Origin: Setomelanomma holmii
Lineage: Eukaryota > Ascomycota > Dothideomycetes > Pleosporales > Phaeosphaeriaceae
Direction of reading: 5' to 3'
DNA length: 16,638 nucleotides
Assembly: GCA_010015745.1 (NCBI GenBank)
Contig: ML978411.1
Location: 1-16,638 of the forward strand
The position numbers were made by a program, and so were the translations under genes. Each line of letters begins with the position of its first letter. Within the stretch, counting starts at the first letter, position 1. Of this stretch, positions 8,929 to 16,638 are shown piece by piece. Below the pieces are notes generated by a model. It searched no databases. It saw only the letters and a list, made by a program, of their open reading frames with translations, and was not told where the DNA came from.

Positions 8929-10169
8929 CGACTCGTGTGTGGGTGTGACAGGCGGGCGATGGAAACGAGACAAGGCTTAATGCGGCAGCCTGACAGGAGT
9001 GCAGCAACAGACTGTGCTGCTCCTTTCCGGGTCAGGTGCGAGGGAGGCAGGTCTATAGCCAACTGTGAGCTGCAATAGTGTGGACCTAGAGGCAGCGCTT
9101 GTTGTTGCATTCTTGGTGTGGTGACCGCGTCGCATCAGGCTGAAGGCGGGGAAGGCGTGGCTGGACGTGCGTGCAGCATACTCACCGCAAGGCTGTCCCG
9201 CAGCTGGGAAAGTCGTATCAGGAAGACGATAGCTGGACTCATTGGCGCTAGCCATAAGCAGAGTGGTAGAGCGCTGACCTGTCCTGAATCATAACTAGCA
9301 AGAAGGAGAGCAGACATCTCCCAGCCAGTACGCGCCACAGTTATTCTTAGAGGTCTACCTGCTGCGGGCATAGCGTCGAATTCAATACGCTACTACGCGC
9401 GGCCTGCATGCCAAGTGCTGCTAGCAGCGCATGTCCTAACGTCCCTCCCTGCTAGTCGAAAAACCCCCCACGTCGAAAAAATTGCGGGGTACTTCGTCTT
9501 CGAGAGCCTCTATAGTCATGCACACACTGGTAATAGCTGCAGGAACTACGTGCCTAAGTAAAGTAGCTGATCTGAGAAACATGAGACTCAGAAATACAAA
9601 AATTACCTACTGCGTCCTTGCCGTTCGCTTTGTTTGCGGCAAGACGCTTTTTGTGAGATATGAAAATTCGCTCAATAGAACACTACTATGAAGGCCTGAT
9701 AGCTCTAGAAACTCCAAGATGATCATTGTCTAATCAACAGTGCCTTCTCACCTTGCTAGGACACCATCGTCAGCCTTGTGAACGTTGTGCCAAATGTATT
9801 CAAGCATGATTGCTACCCCGGTCGGTACCTCTAGTAGAAGCGAGACTCTATTATAGCTAGCCTCTCAGCTTACATAATTACGTGGTGTAATTTATATTAC
9901 GTGTCGCGGATAAGTATAGTCTGTCGCGTGCCTATCATCAACGGTTTGTGGCTGAGCACTCGACCCTAGCCGAACAGAGGTCTATCACGTGGTACAGCAG
10001 TGGAGACATAAAACTATAGTACGTGATACAAGAGAGAAAGACCTCAGAACCGTGAAAAATTGGCATTTATAACCGCTTAGAGCGGCCACACAGCTTATAC
10101 TCAATAAGGATAAAAGGTTCGTCCTAAAAGACGGTCTAAAATCCGTGTGCTAGGTTATAACATTCTCAA
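8929..10169. other. Intergenic between the two NLR genes
   Basis: About 1.24 kb separates the HNWD start from the stop of the next NLR. The left part must hold the HNWD 5' UTR and promoter (minus strand), and the right end the 3' UTR of the other gene. I see no gene. Minor structure includes GTCGAAAAA as a direct repeat at 9455-9463 and 9472-9480, and the ACGTG cluster listed separately. Confidence 0.5.
9877..10028. promoter_or_regulatory. Cluster of four ACGTG-core motifs, two forming an inverted pair
   Basis: ATTACGTG occurs twice (9877-9884 and 9896-9903). TATCACGTGGTAC (9983-9995) contains the CACGTG E-box palindrome and is mirrored by GTACGTGATA (10019-10028). CACGTG is the known core for fungal bHLH factors. 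The cluster lies about 1 kb upstream of the HNWD start and 150-300 bp beyond the stop of the other NLR, so any promoter role is uncertain. It could also be a decayed transposon end. Confidence 0.2.
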
Positions 10170-13075
10170 TCAAGCAAGCCTACGGCGAAGCCTACGACAT
10201 TGCTTGTGTTCATAGCCGAGACGTTTCTCGTAGCCTTGCAGCGCCCGCTGGTACATCTTCTCCGCCTCGTCAAGCCGGCCTAGCTTCGCATAGAGAAGGC
10301 CCAAGTTGTTGACTGTGTCGAGTGTTGATGTGTGCTCTAGTCCCCATGCCTTCTCTTTGCCTTGCAGCGCCCGCTGGTACATCTTCTCCGCCTCGTCACG
10401 CCGTCCTTGGCGGGCAAAAGCATCTCCAAAATTGTGCAAGTGATCTTCCCTGCCATCACTATCCACACTACCATCTACTATAAAACCCCAACTTCTTACT
10501 GCATGTCGCAGTAGTCTGCGCTCGGTGACCAACGAATTACGTTGGTTCGTGTCTGGCATATGTCTGCCCACACAGTGTAGAGCGAGGCTAGCCATGTTAG
10601 CGTCCCATTCTTGATTCAATACGTAAACTGTCCACGAGTGCACGCAGCTGTGCATGCTGTATCCCAGTGATTCCTCACGGTCGTCTTGGAGCGCGACATC
10701 AGCCTCAACCAGTGCATGCTCACAGAGCACTCGTACCGCCTCGTCAAGGCTGAGCTGATCCTCTGTCAGCTCTGTGAACCACTTCGGACCACCTTTCTGG
10801 CCTTCCTGCAAAAGCTCAAACCAGACGTCTTGGTTGTCAAAGTATGCCCATAGCTGAAGGAGCTTGAATGCGAGTGAGCTCTGCTGCTTGACATGATCAA
10901 GTGAGATATCCCATGTAGAATACAGCGCCCGGTCTTCGTACGAAAGCAGCTGCGGCGTCTTCTGCTGCAGCCGAAGCCACGAGTTTTTGTACATCTTGAG
11001 ATACTCAGCAAGGCTGATCGACATCTGACGTAGGTAGGCGCCGGCTGTGGCAAGAGCAAGCGGCAGACCATCAAGTTCATGAGCTAGTTTATGAGCATCG
11101 AGGTCTTTGCATAGGGTCAGCAGCTGCAACATAATACTGGAGGGAACGTTACCTACCATTTCTGAGCTCGTACCGCCTTGACGCGTGCGATAGTATCTCT
11201 AGGCTGTGATTGATGTTCTGCAGCTTCTTTACTGCAACAGGACAACCTTGCTCTAGCTGAGAAGACCGCGTTGTAATCAGCACAGCCCCGTGATTTGCTT
11301 CAGGAAGGAAGGGTCGAATGTCGAAAGTGCCTGGCTCGTCGTGACCTGGAAGCTTAGGTGTGTCGTAGTTGTCGTAGATGACTAGCCATCGGTCGTTACC
11401 AGCGCCACCCAGCCACCGCTTGACTGCCTCCGCCGTTTCGTCAAGATCGCTGCCTTCAGTAACGGCCTTGAAATAAACTAGCAACGGATGGTCACGATAG
11501 ATGCGCTTTGCTGCGACAGCATAGCCTTGCTTTAGCGTGTCTTCGCTCTTGCTATTCACCCAGAATACTGCTGAGTAGTCATCTTTATGTCGTTGCGCGT
11601 ATGCCAATGCTAGCTGCGTCTTGCCCATGCCACCTAGGCCGTGCACGACTACTGTCTTGCGCGAACTGTTGTGCTGGAGCTCCTTGTGGATGTCAGCTAG
11701 CTCATCGCTCCGACCGACGAAGTGGTCGGCGGGCGACACCTCTAGCACACTGGACTGGACGGTGAATGTTGCGATAGGCTGGTTGGAATCCACTAAGAAC
11801 AACCTGTTATTACTACTACTACTTTGCTAACATGCTTGCTACTCCAAGACTACGTACCGGCATTCTTTTTGGCCTCTGTCTCCCATCGCCCACCGATAGC
11901 GTCGCCTGCATTCCCAGACATTACTCGCATATGGCCAGACACCGTCTTGTATCCATGATCTAATTTTGACCCAAACTTAACCATGTTGATGTGGTCTGCG
12001 TGAATCGCGATCGGTTCGCTGTCTGCGGCGCCTGGCACTACAGCAGATGCTTTGGACACAACCTGTTGAATGTTAATGAGTAGCCTGCTGCATGCTAAAC
12101 GCTTCACTACTACCAACCATAATCGACTTGCCAAGCGCGATAGGTGTTGGATACTCTTCAAATGCGAACTTGGTCACAAAGTCACTGCTGATCGGCCCGT
12201 ACTGTCCAAGTTGCTGCTGCAGCCACTCAGAGTCACGCTCTAGATGTTGCAGCAACCTGTCGTCTGCCGCAACAAAGACTGAGGCGATGTTAACCATAAG
12301 CTTGCCAAACGCAACACCACTGCCGCCCTGGTGTGGCGTGCCCATGAACATGATTCCGTATGTCGATAGCTTAATTGACCGATGTTCTTCGAGGGCCCCG
12401 CGTCGTGCAGCATCTGAATGGATGAGCGCCTGCCTATATTAGTCGAACGTACCACAGGAGTTGTAAGAAGTACGCTCACGCTTTTCACAATAATCCCACC
12501 CAGGCTGTGCGCCACGAAGATAATTGGCCGCTTGCTCGTCTGCTTTGCCTTCAGTCCCTAGTGCTATACGCAGCATCTCGTTTGTCCCCTACCTGCGTGA
12601 TCTGCCTCTCTAAGCATAGGTCTGACACCAACGTTCGAGCATGGTCGAACAGGTACTGGCAGCTCACACGGGAGCGGCTATGCGTGTTTGCATCGTAGCC
12701 CCAACTGAGTACGCGCGCGTTGGGCAGGTCGTGCGGGAGGAGGTCGCGCAGCCAGTTGATACTGTTGTCCGCAGTCCACGTCTTCTCGCAGTGTCCGTTC
12801 AGACCATGGACTGCGACAATACTACAGTCCAGTCAGCTGCGAACGCGCAAACGAGCGACAGGAAGCATACTCAATGGTTGGGTTGGTGCCTTCAGCTACC
12901 ACTTGCAAGCCGTGTGCAACTGCAGCAGCTGGCTCTGCAGACGCTGAAGATGCTGAGGATGTCGAGAGTTCTGCAGGAGCCTGCCCGCATGTTAGTGCGT
13001 ATGGGACGGAAGGCTGTCTACAAGAAGCACCTTTGTCTTGCTCTTCTTCGAGCGGAAGTCAAGAAGCCGTCGCAT
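10170..13075 (-). CDS. SesB-like hydrolase-NB-ARC-TPR NOD-like receptor, eight exons, 844 aa
   Basis: The exons are 13075-13031, 12980-12871, 12821-12593, 12542-12480, 12429-12118, 12062-11858, 11792-11157 and 11104-10170, 2535 coding nt in frame. The start ATG follows an in-frame TGA. After a short Ala/Ser-rich leader comes a SesB-like alpha/beta hydrolase (about 48-310) with VHGLNGH, nucleophile elbow VAHSLGGI (Ser141), FMGTPHQGG and a candidate catalytic His in HADHINM (His277). The NB-ARC domain (about 340-640) shows FVGR, P-loop GLGGMGKTQ, WLVIYDNYD, VLITTRS, GLPLALATAGAYL and HSCVHSWT. Two TPR units close the protein (757-833), with tail CRRLRRRLA. In fungal NLRs the N-terminal hydrolase is thought to be the effector, NB-ARC the switch and TPRs the sensor. 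The TPR tail is short for this family. Exons are free of stops, so the gene looks intact. Ligand and substrate are unknown. Confidence 0.88.
10206..10436 (-). repeat. Two TPR units (126 bp period) at the NLR C-terminus
   Basis: Both units contain DEAEKMYQRALQG, and the DNA for this core (around 10236-10268 and 10362-10394) is almost identical at a 126 bp spacing, so the copies are related by recent duplication or conversion. Only two units remain before the basic tail, where relatives often have several. Confidence 0.85.
11105..11156 (-). other. NLR intron 7 (52 nt, phase 1)
   Basis: Donor GTAGGT, branch CTGAC, acceptor GCAAAG. Removal joins SRRYELRN to DLDAHKLAHELDGLPLAL and restores the family pattern before the GLPL motif. 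Unspliced, the upstream frame stops at once. Confidence 0.85.
11793..11857 (-). other. NLR intron 6 (65 nt, phase 1)
   Basis: Donor GTACGT, acceptor TTCTTAG. It holds a short GTA-type microsatellite and AATAAC as a possible branch site. It joins the end of the hydrolase (WETEAKKNA) to the NB-ARC leader (VDSNQPIATF). This is the least constrained junction of the gene, since the linker is variable. Confidence 0.65.
12063..12117 (-). other. NLR intron 5 (55 nt, phase 0)
   Basis: Donor GTTGGT, branch TTAAC, acceptor CAACAG. It joins GKSIM to VVSKASAVVPG, the continuous sequence expected in this hydrolase family. Confidence 0.8.
12430..12479 (-). other. NLR intron 4 (50 nt, phase 0)
   Basis: Donor GTGAGC, branch ACTAAT, acceptor AGGCAG. 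It joins HSLGGIIVKS to ALIHSDAARRGALEEHRSI. Confidence 0.85.
12543..12592 (-). other. NLR intron 3 (50 nt, phase 0)
   Basis: Donor GTAGGG, branch ACTGA, acceptor GCAAAG. It joins LCLERQITQ to QTSKRPIIFVAHSLGG, bringing the nucleophile elbow into frame. Confidence 0.85.
12822..12870 (-). other. NLR intron 2 (49 nt, phase 2)
   Basis: Donor GTATGC, branch GCTGAC, acceptor TGTAG. The codon GA|T is restored to Asp, giving GTNPTIDIVAVHGLNGH. Confidence 0.85.
12981..13030 (-). other. NLR intron 1 (50 nt, phase 0)
   Basis: Donor GTGCTT, branch CACTAAC, acceptor GGGCAG. It joins the 15-residue first exon (MRRLLDFRSKKSKTK) to the Ala/Ser-rich leader. Confidence 0.75.
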
Positions 13076-13806
13076 CGCGTTTCCTCAGGGTAGCGCCAAA
13101 GGGTGTGTGTTGTAGGATGGAGGATTGGTGGCAGCATCGTGCGCGAGGGCTGTCGCGAGGCTGAGCTGCACGGCGGCTGCAGCATGCTGGCGGTCGAGGC
13201 GATGGAGGGTGCCTGGCTGCTGTTATCGTTGGCTGGTCGTTCACCTGTCCGATCAGCCAGATATTGAGGTACTGCTTACGGTATATTTGCTGAAGTCACT
13301 TTCTAAATACAGTAGTCGGGCGCTGTTGTCCCGAGGTTAAACTAGGCGCGTGCGACATCGTCGCCTGCCCACCACGATCCTGTTTACAGCTATTAGCAGT
13401 TATTCAAACGATAAGGCGCCTTCAGCCATGCGCACAACCATGCGCCGCCTATGCGGCGGTCTTCTGTACTTATTTCTCCCTCCTCCTGCCTTATAGCTTC
13501 ACTTCAGCTCCTAGCGACTCGCTCATCAATTCCTCATCCGCAACAACAGGTCCTGCGATAGTCCGACAATAGGCTCCGCTAGACCCTAGCTATAATAGGT
13601 CAAAAACGAGGCACAAATCTTGCTACTATCAGCGACTTGCAAGAGCGCGCAAAGAACGTAGACGTTACAAGCCGCCTTCCTACACCTGCTAAGATTAAGT
13701 CGCGCCTAATGTGGACCAAGCTGGCCTACAATAGGCCGTCGCCTTATAAAGACAGTAGCTATCCTAAGACGCTGCTTGTTGTATGACACCTTCTGCCCTA
13801 CGTGAC
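13076..13806. other. Intergenic upstream of the hydrolase NLR, with one unexplained open frame
   Basis: About 730 bp that should include the NLR promoter (minus strand, left end). No known gene is recognised. On the plus strand a 67-codon frame without ATG (13583-13783, TGA at 13784) reads like protein, with SDLQERAKNVDVTSRLP and SRLMWTKLAYNRPSPYK. It may be an eroded exon or transposon fragment. Confidence 0.4.
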
Positions 13807-14001
13807 CTAGTTACGTGGTAGTCGTGCCTCATTAATGTCAGCATAAAGGTCTTCGACCGTTTCTACGACCCAGTCGTTCTCAGACCTGTCCAAGGTCCCT
13901 GTTCGAATCATATTCGTAACAGCCAACCCGAACTGTCTCATTCGCCATTTGAGACACTCTGGGACTACAGAAGACGACTTGTGATGATACTCCATTTCCC
14001 A
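13807..14001 (-). other. In-frame continuation of 64 sense codons after the membrane protein's stop
   Basis: Directly after the TAG at 14004-14002 the same frame stays open to a TAG at 13807-13809. It reads WEMEYHHKSSSVVPE, then an acidic end with ENDWVVETVEDLYADINEA. It may be the former C-terminus of the membrane protein lost by a TGG to TAG change, a part reached by splicing or readthrough, or chance. Confidence 0.35.
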
Positions 14002-15011
14002 CTAACCAGCACTTTCGCTGCGGCAAACAGGCATCTCCCTAACTACCACGTCTCCCTCCAGCTCAACTGGCTTCGCATTACTTGGCATCTCACGTATCTC
14101 TCCCCCGTGACTCTCGGCAAGCCACTGGTGTCTAGGAACGTCGTTTGCCTCGAGTTCGGGTTTGTCAGACCAGTCTTTTAGTGCAGCATCTGCGTTCTTC
14201 TTTCTCTGCCTTCGCCTCCAGACCAGCACAGTTGCGAGTAACATAAAGAGAGCAAGGAGAGCAGCACCAACGCCTATGCCCGCGCGTGCACCGCTTGTTA
14301 ATGATGTGCTTTTCGCACCCGTCGAACCAGTAGGTGAATTACTTTGAGCCGGAGCGTTAGTCCCTGTAGCGTTATTGCCCGTCCCTGGAGCGTCTGTTCG
14401 CTGTCTTCCACACTCATCAAGCGTTGCATCCGCTTCCTTCTCCCCCAACATCGTCAATGTAACCGACGAGGCAACCATTGTTTGTATCCCAGTCTGTCCA
14501 TATACATATGGTCTCAGAAATATGGTGGGCATAAAATTGCTCGACGTGGCTGGCATCCAGCCGTTGTATATCTCGTCGTACTTATCTTGCTCGTTCGTTT
14601 GGCTAAGCATCGTTTCGTCCTGTTGGGAACCGCCACATCCAGGCGACTGCATGTCTACGGTGACCCAGATGCGGCCGCGTGTGGCGCAGTCCGAGTCGCG
14701 CTTGCAGCCGATTGTATTGAGCGTGATAGAGAAGTTGCCACCCTTACTGAAGCGGAGTGCGAAGACGGCAGACGTGACGGTCGTGTTCTGTCCAGGAGGC
14801 AGGACTGTCGCGTAGATGTAGTCGGCTTTCTGGACCCAGGTGCCTTCGTTGGGGACTGCGACGGAGGAGAGGGTCAGGTTGGCGCGGCGGTAAAGGAATG
14901 TCGGGCTGGAATCTGACGGTTATTCGATGCCTCATCTCGACGTGTGGTCTGGGAGTGCTTCACGTACATCGCACCAAAGACGCTTAAGTCCTTGAGCGTC
15001 TTGAGTCGCAT
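14002..15011 (-). CDS. Single-pass membrane protein with extracellular domain and Ser/Thr stalk (unknown function)
   Basis: The firm part is an open frame from 14919 to the TAG at 14002. It shows an N-terminal domain of about 190 residues with beta-like stretches and paired Cys (ADYIYATVLPPGQNTTV, CKRDSDCATRGRIWVTV, MQSPGCGGSQQ, FMPTIFLRPYVYG). Next come a Thr/Ser/Asn/Gly stalk with N-glycosylation sequons, one membrane helix (GVGAALLALFMLLATVLVW, about 224-244), a basic stop-transfer RRRQRKK and an acidic cytosolic tail (EIREMPSNAKPVELEGD). The plan resembles fungal Mid2/SKG6-like surface proteins, but I do not recognise a specific family. The 5' end is uncertain. One workable model uses ATG at 15011, exon 1 15011-14968 and exon 2 from 14905 (315 aa), but its N-terminus makes a poor signal peptide, so the true first exon may lie elsewhere. 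Confidence 0.65.
14906..14967 (-). other. Possible intron near the 5' end of the membrane protein gene (62 nt, phase 2)
   Basis: Donor GTACGT and acceptor TTCCAG with GAATAACC as a possible branch site. It would remove the TAA at 14920-14922 and join MRLKTLKDLSVFGA to IPTFLYRRANLTL. The frame works, but no conserved residue decides the junction. Confidence 0.4.
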
Positions 15012-15991
15012 TTTGATTTCGGTGCGTTAGAAGTGTTTCTGTCAGAGCGACAGTCAGTCTTGCACTGAAGATAGCGAGCTCGGCCTCTGCAGCATTGTAC
15101 AACATTGAATACGCCCCATTGTACAACACGCCTTGTCAGTTCAACCTCGACATTTACCCGGTCAGACCGCAGCACGTTACATACAACGAGATTCGAAGGA
15201 AGAAGCAAGGTTCTCCATAGCTGACGATGATCTCGGTAGGAACAGCAGCGATTGTAGGCAGTCTACATGCTTAAGAGAAGGAAGCACTCAACCCAGAGTA
15301 GCACGTTCCTGTTTGCAGCTGTCTGCATAAAGGAATCACGGCGCAGTTACGCCCCTTTCTTAGCGGGTAGAACGATTGGTGTTCTACATCCGTTGCTGAA
15401 ATTGGTAGAGCGTGTAGGCCTTGCAAGCTATTGGATCAATGTGAGCCACCAACTACGGCTACGTACACTAATTAGGTTCGACCCCTGTCTGCAGAAACCG
15501 GTTTGTGTATTGTGCGATACTGAAAGCAGTAGAATTAGCGGGCTTTGTGGTGACAGAACAAGAGACAACAAGTTGTCCAGCCCGCTCAGCCCGCTCAGCC
15601 CATGCAGCTTGCCAACCCCGCTGAACGGCGCTTAGTGGGCGCGTCCGAAACACCACGCAGTCGCAATACGACAGCCGTATAGCCTATTCGACGCACTGCG
15701 AAGACTAACCGCACCAACACAGCCACCCCAGGTTTCTATTTCCGCTCGAGTGCATCTCCGGATTGACACCAGAAGTGAGCCGTGGCCTGTAGCAAGGTTT
15801 ACGTCAGAACGCTATCCCGAATTCGCCTAGCAGACCAAACAGCGTGTGACGCAAATCCAGCCGCAACAGCGCGCAAGGGGAAGCCGGTTTCGCTAAGCAC
15901 TGTACAGTATGAGACTGTAGCGCAGGGGACCAGGAGTGTATCACCAAAGACCGACGGAGCGAAGACAACACTACTTGCGGGAACCTTGGAG
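15012..15991. other. Intergenic between membrane protein gene and LINE ORF1
   Basis: About 980 bp with no gene recognised. It should hold the promoter of the membrane protein (minus) and, at the right, the 5' leader of the LINE (plus). From 15779 the ORF1 frame is already open without an ATG. A tRNA-like A-box/B-box pair lies at 15394-15485. CCCGCTCAG is repeated in tandem around 15580-15600. Confidence 0.45.
15394..15485 (+). other. tRNA-like A-box/B-box pair (possible tRNA pseudogene or SINE head)
   Basis: GCTGAAATTGGTAGAGCG resembles a tRNA D-arm (three of four stem pairs). GGTTCGACCCC at 15475-15485 fits a B box, with four of five T-stem pairs. The boxes are about 70 nt apart, longer than in an intronless tRNA. 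The acceptor stem does not pair and no TTTT terminator follows, so it is not a working tRNA gene. Confidence 0.2.
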
Positions 15992-16638
15992 ATGAGCCTG
16001 CGATCTGGGCTTGTGAGAGAGGTGGCGTTCTCAACCCCTGAACGCGACCGTGGAAGCGACCGCGAGCGCGACCGCGACGCATCAGCCGTGCCATTCAAGC
16101 TACCAGCACCACGGAAGAGACGCCCAAGAAACACGACCGCGCAAACTGGACGCTACCGCAGACCACTGTCACAGCCAGACCCATCAGCCGACGACTCCGA
16201 CACCGTCCATGTCGAAAGCAGCCAACCTGTCCTTCCAACCAGGAGGAGCACCACGACCAACAAAGATCTGCTTGCAGTCTTGACCGAAGTCATCCAGCAG
16301 CAAGCTGAGACTATCAGGAACCTCGAACGCGAAACTAAAGGGATCAGACAGAACCAACAAACCATCATCGACCACAATGTCAAGCTTATTGACGAAATCG
16401 CTGAGCTCAAGATGCGCGTCGACGACCTCGCGGCAGCATCCTCTGGCGCACGTTCCTGGGCCGCGGTAGCGGGTGCGAACATGCTCGTGGGGCCGAGCAC
16501 CACTTCCGGAACGCCACCAAGCCAGCAGCACACTAACATGACTAGCCTCGCCCCCATCGACGTGCCTAATGTCACAGTAGACATCTCCAGAGCAGATGGT
16601 GAAAATGGCAGTATGTCAGCGGGTGCGGTCAGAGCAGC
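15992..16638 (+). CDS. LINE (Tad1-like) ORF1 / gag-like protein, N-terminal part, cut by right edge
   Basis: ORF1 proteins of fungal LINEs bind element RNA and accompany the reverse transcriptase in retrotransposition. The first in-frame ATG (MSLRSGLVREVAF) lies inside a frame open since 15779, and 215 codons are visible with no stop. The order is a charged ER/DR-rich start (RDRGSDRERDRD), basic Pro-rich part (PAPRKRRPRN), coiled coil at about 91-147 (LLAVLTEVIQQQAETIRNLE, then IAELKMRVDDL), the RSWAAVAG motif typical of these proteins, a Ser/Thr/Pro linker, then PNVTVDISRADG where the RNA-binding part begins. A zinc knuckle and ORF2 (endonuclease, reverse transcriptase) would be expected to the right. 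The visible part is undamaged, so the copy may be young. Assignment is by recalled layout and motif, not a search. Confidence 0.65.
   Translation, partial: MSLRSGLVREVAFSTPERDRGSDRERDRDASAVPFKLPAPRKRRPRNTTAQTGRYRRPLSQPDPSADDSDTVHVESSQPVLPTRRSTTTNKDLLAVLTEVIQQQAETIRNLERETKGIRQNQQTIIDHNVKLIDEIAELKMRVDDLAAASSGARSWAAVAGANMLVGPSTTSGTPPSQQHTNMTSLAPIDVPNVTVDISRADGENGSMSAGAVRA

Noticed and set aside
8929..8973. Extending the HET receptor upstream to a frame start at 8973
   Set aside because: The codon at 8973 is TTG, not ATG. The first ATG (8928) gives MHLLKYGEDG, close to usual starts of this family.
9240..9300. tRNA-like D-arm (AGAGTGGTAGAGCGCTGACC)
   Set aside because: D-stem pairing is poor and there is no B box or acceptor stem downstream, so it is likely chance.
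12092..13164. Plus-strand frames over the hydrolase part of the second NLR
   Set aside because: They are antisense to exons whose minus-strand reading gives conserved hydrolase motifs.
1..16638. CRISPR arrays, bacterial operons, rRNA genes
   Set aside because: No regularly spaced direct repeats with unique spacers and no rRNA-like blocks. The repeated units are coding WD40 and TPR repeats in spliced eukaryotic genes.

Overview
The window looks like accessory DNA of a filamentous ascomycete, probably a Dothideomycete such as a member of the Pleosporales. The class is an inference, not a database result. The support is eukaryotic gene structure with many 48 to 65 nt GT..AG introns carrying CTAAC/CTGAC-type branch sites, HET and NB-ARC NOD-like receptors (NLRs), a fungal sesquiterpene synthase, a decayed Fot1/pogo transposon and a Tad1-type LINE ORF1. 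Several genes become visible only after splicing, because the raw open frames cut them into pieces.

Layout from left to right. (1) 1-595, minus: 5' part of a class I terpene synthase running off the left edge, with a 52 nt intron splitting the second Asp codon of its DDxxE metal-binding motif. (2) 1254-3269, plus: a Fot1/pogo-like DNA transposon relic whose transposase (1401-3175) keeps its three catalytic aspartates but has four stops and one frameshift. (3) 4286-8928, minus: a complete HET-NACHT-WD40 receptor of 1528 aa. Two adjacent open frames join through a 56 nt intron, and the 13 WD40 repeats are very alike except at a few variable surface positions. (4) 10170-13075, minus: a second complete NLR, reconstructed here as eight exons and 844 aa, with a SesB-like alpha/beta hydrolase, an NB-ARC domain and a short TPR tail. 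(5) 14002-15011, minus: a single-pass membrane protein with an extracellular domain and a Ser/Thr-rich stalk. Its stop is followed in frame by 64 more sense codons. (6) 15992-16638, plus: start of a LINE ORF1 (gag-like, coiled coil), cut by the right edge.

The main theme is a small NLR cluster. Two different fungal NLR architectures lie head to tail on one strand about 1.2 kb apart, both apparently intact and both ending in repeats at least partly homogenised in DNA (126 bp WD40 units, 126 bp TPR units). Transposon debris lies on both sides and a specialised-metabolism gene lies nearby. In known relatives the HET, NACHT and WD40 parts act as death effector, nucleotide switch and ligand sensor. 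The second NLR is expected to work similarly, with a hydrolase as effector. Joint action of the two genes is not shown by the sequence. The gaps between genes hold little recognisable, apart from weak candidates noted below.
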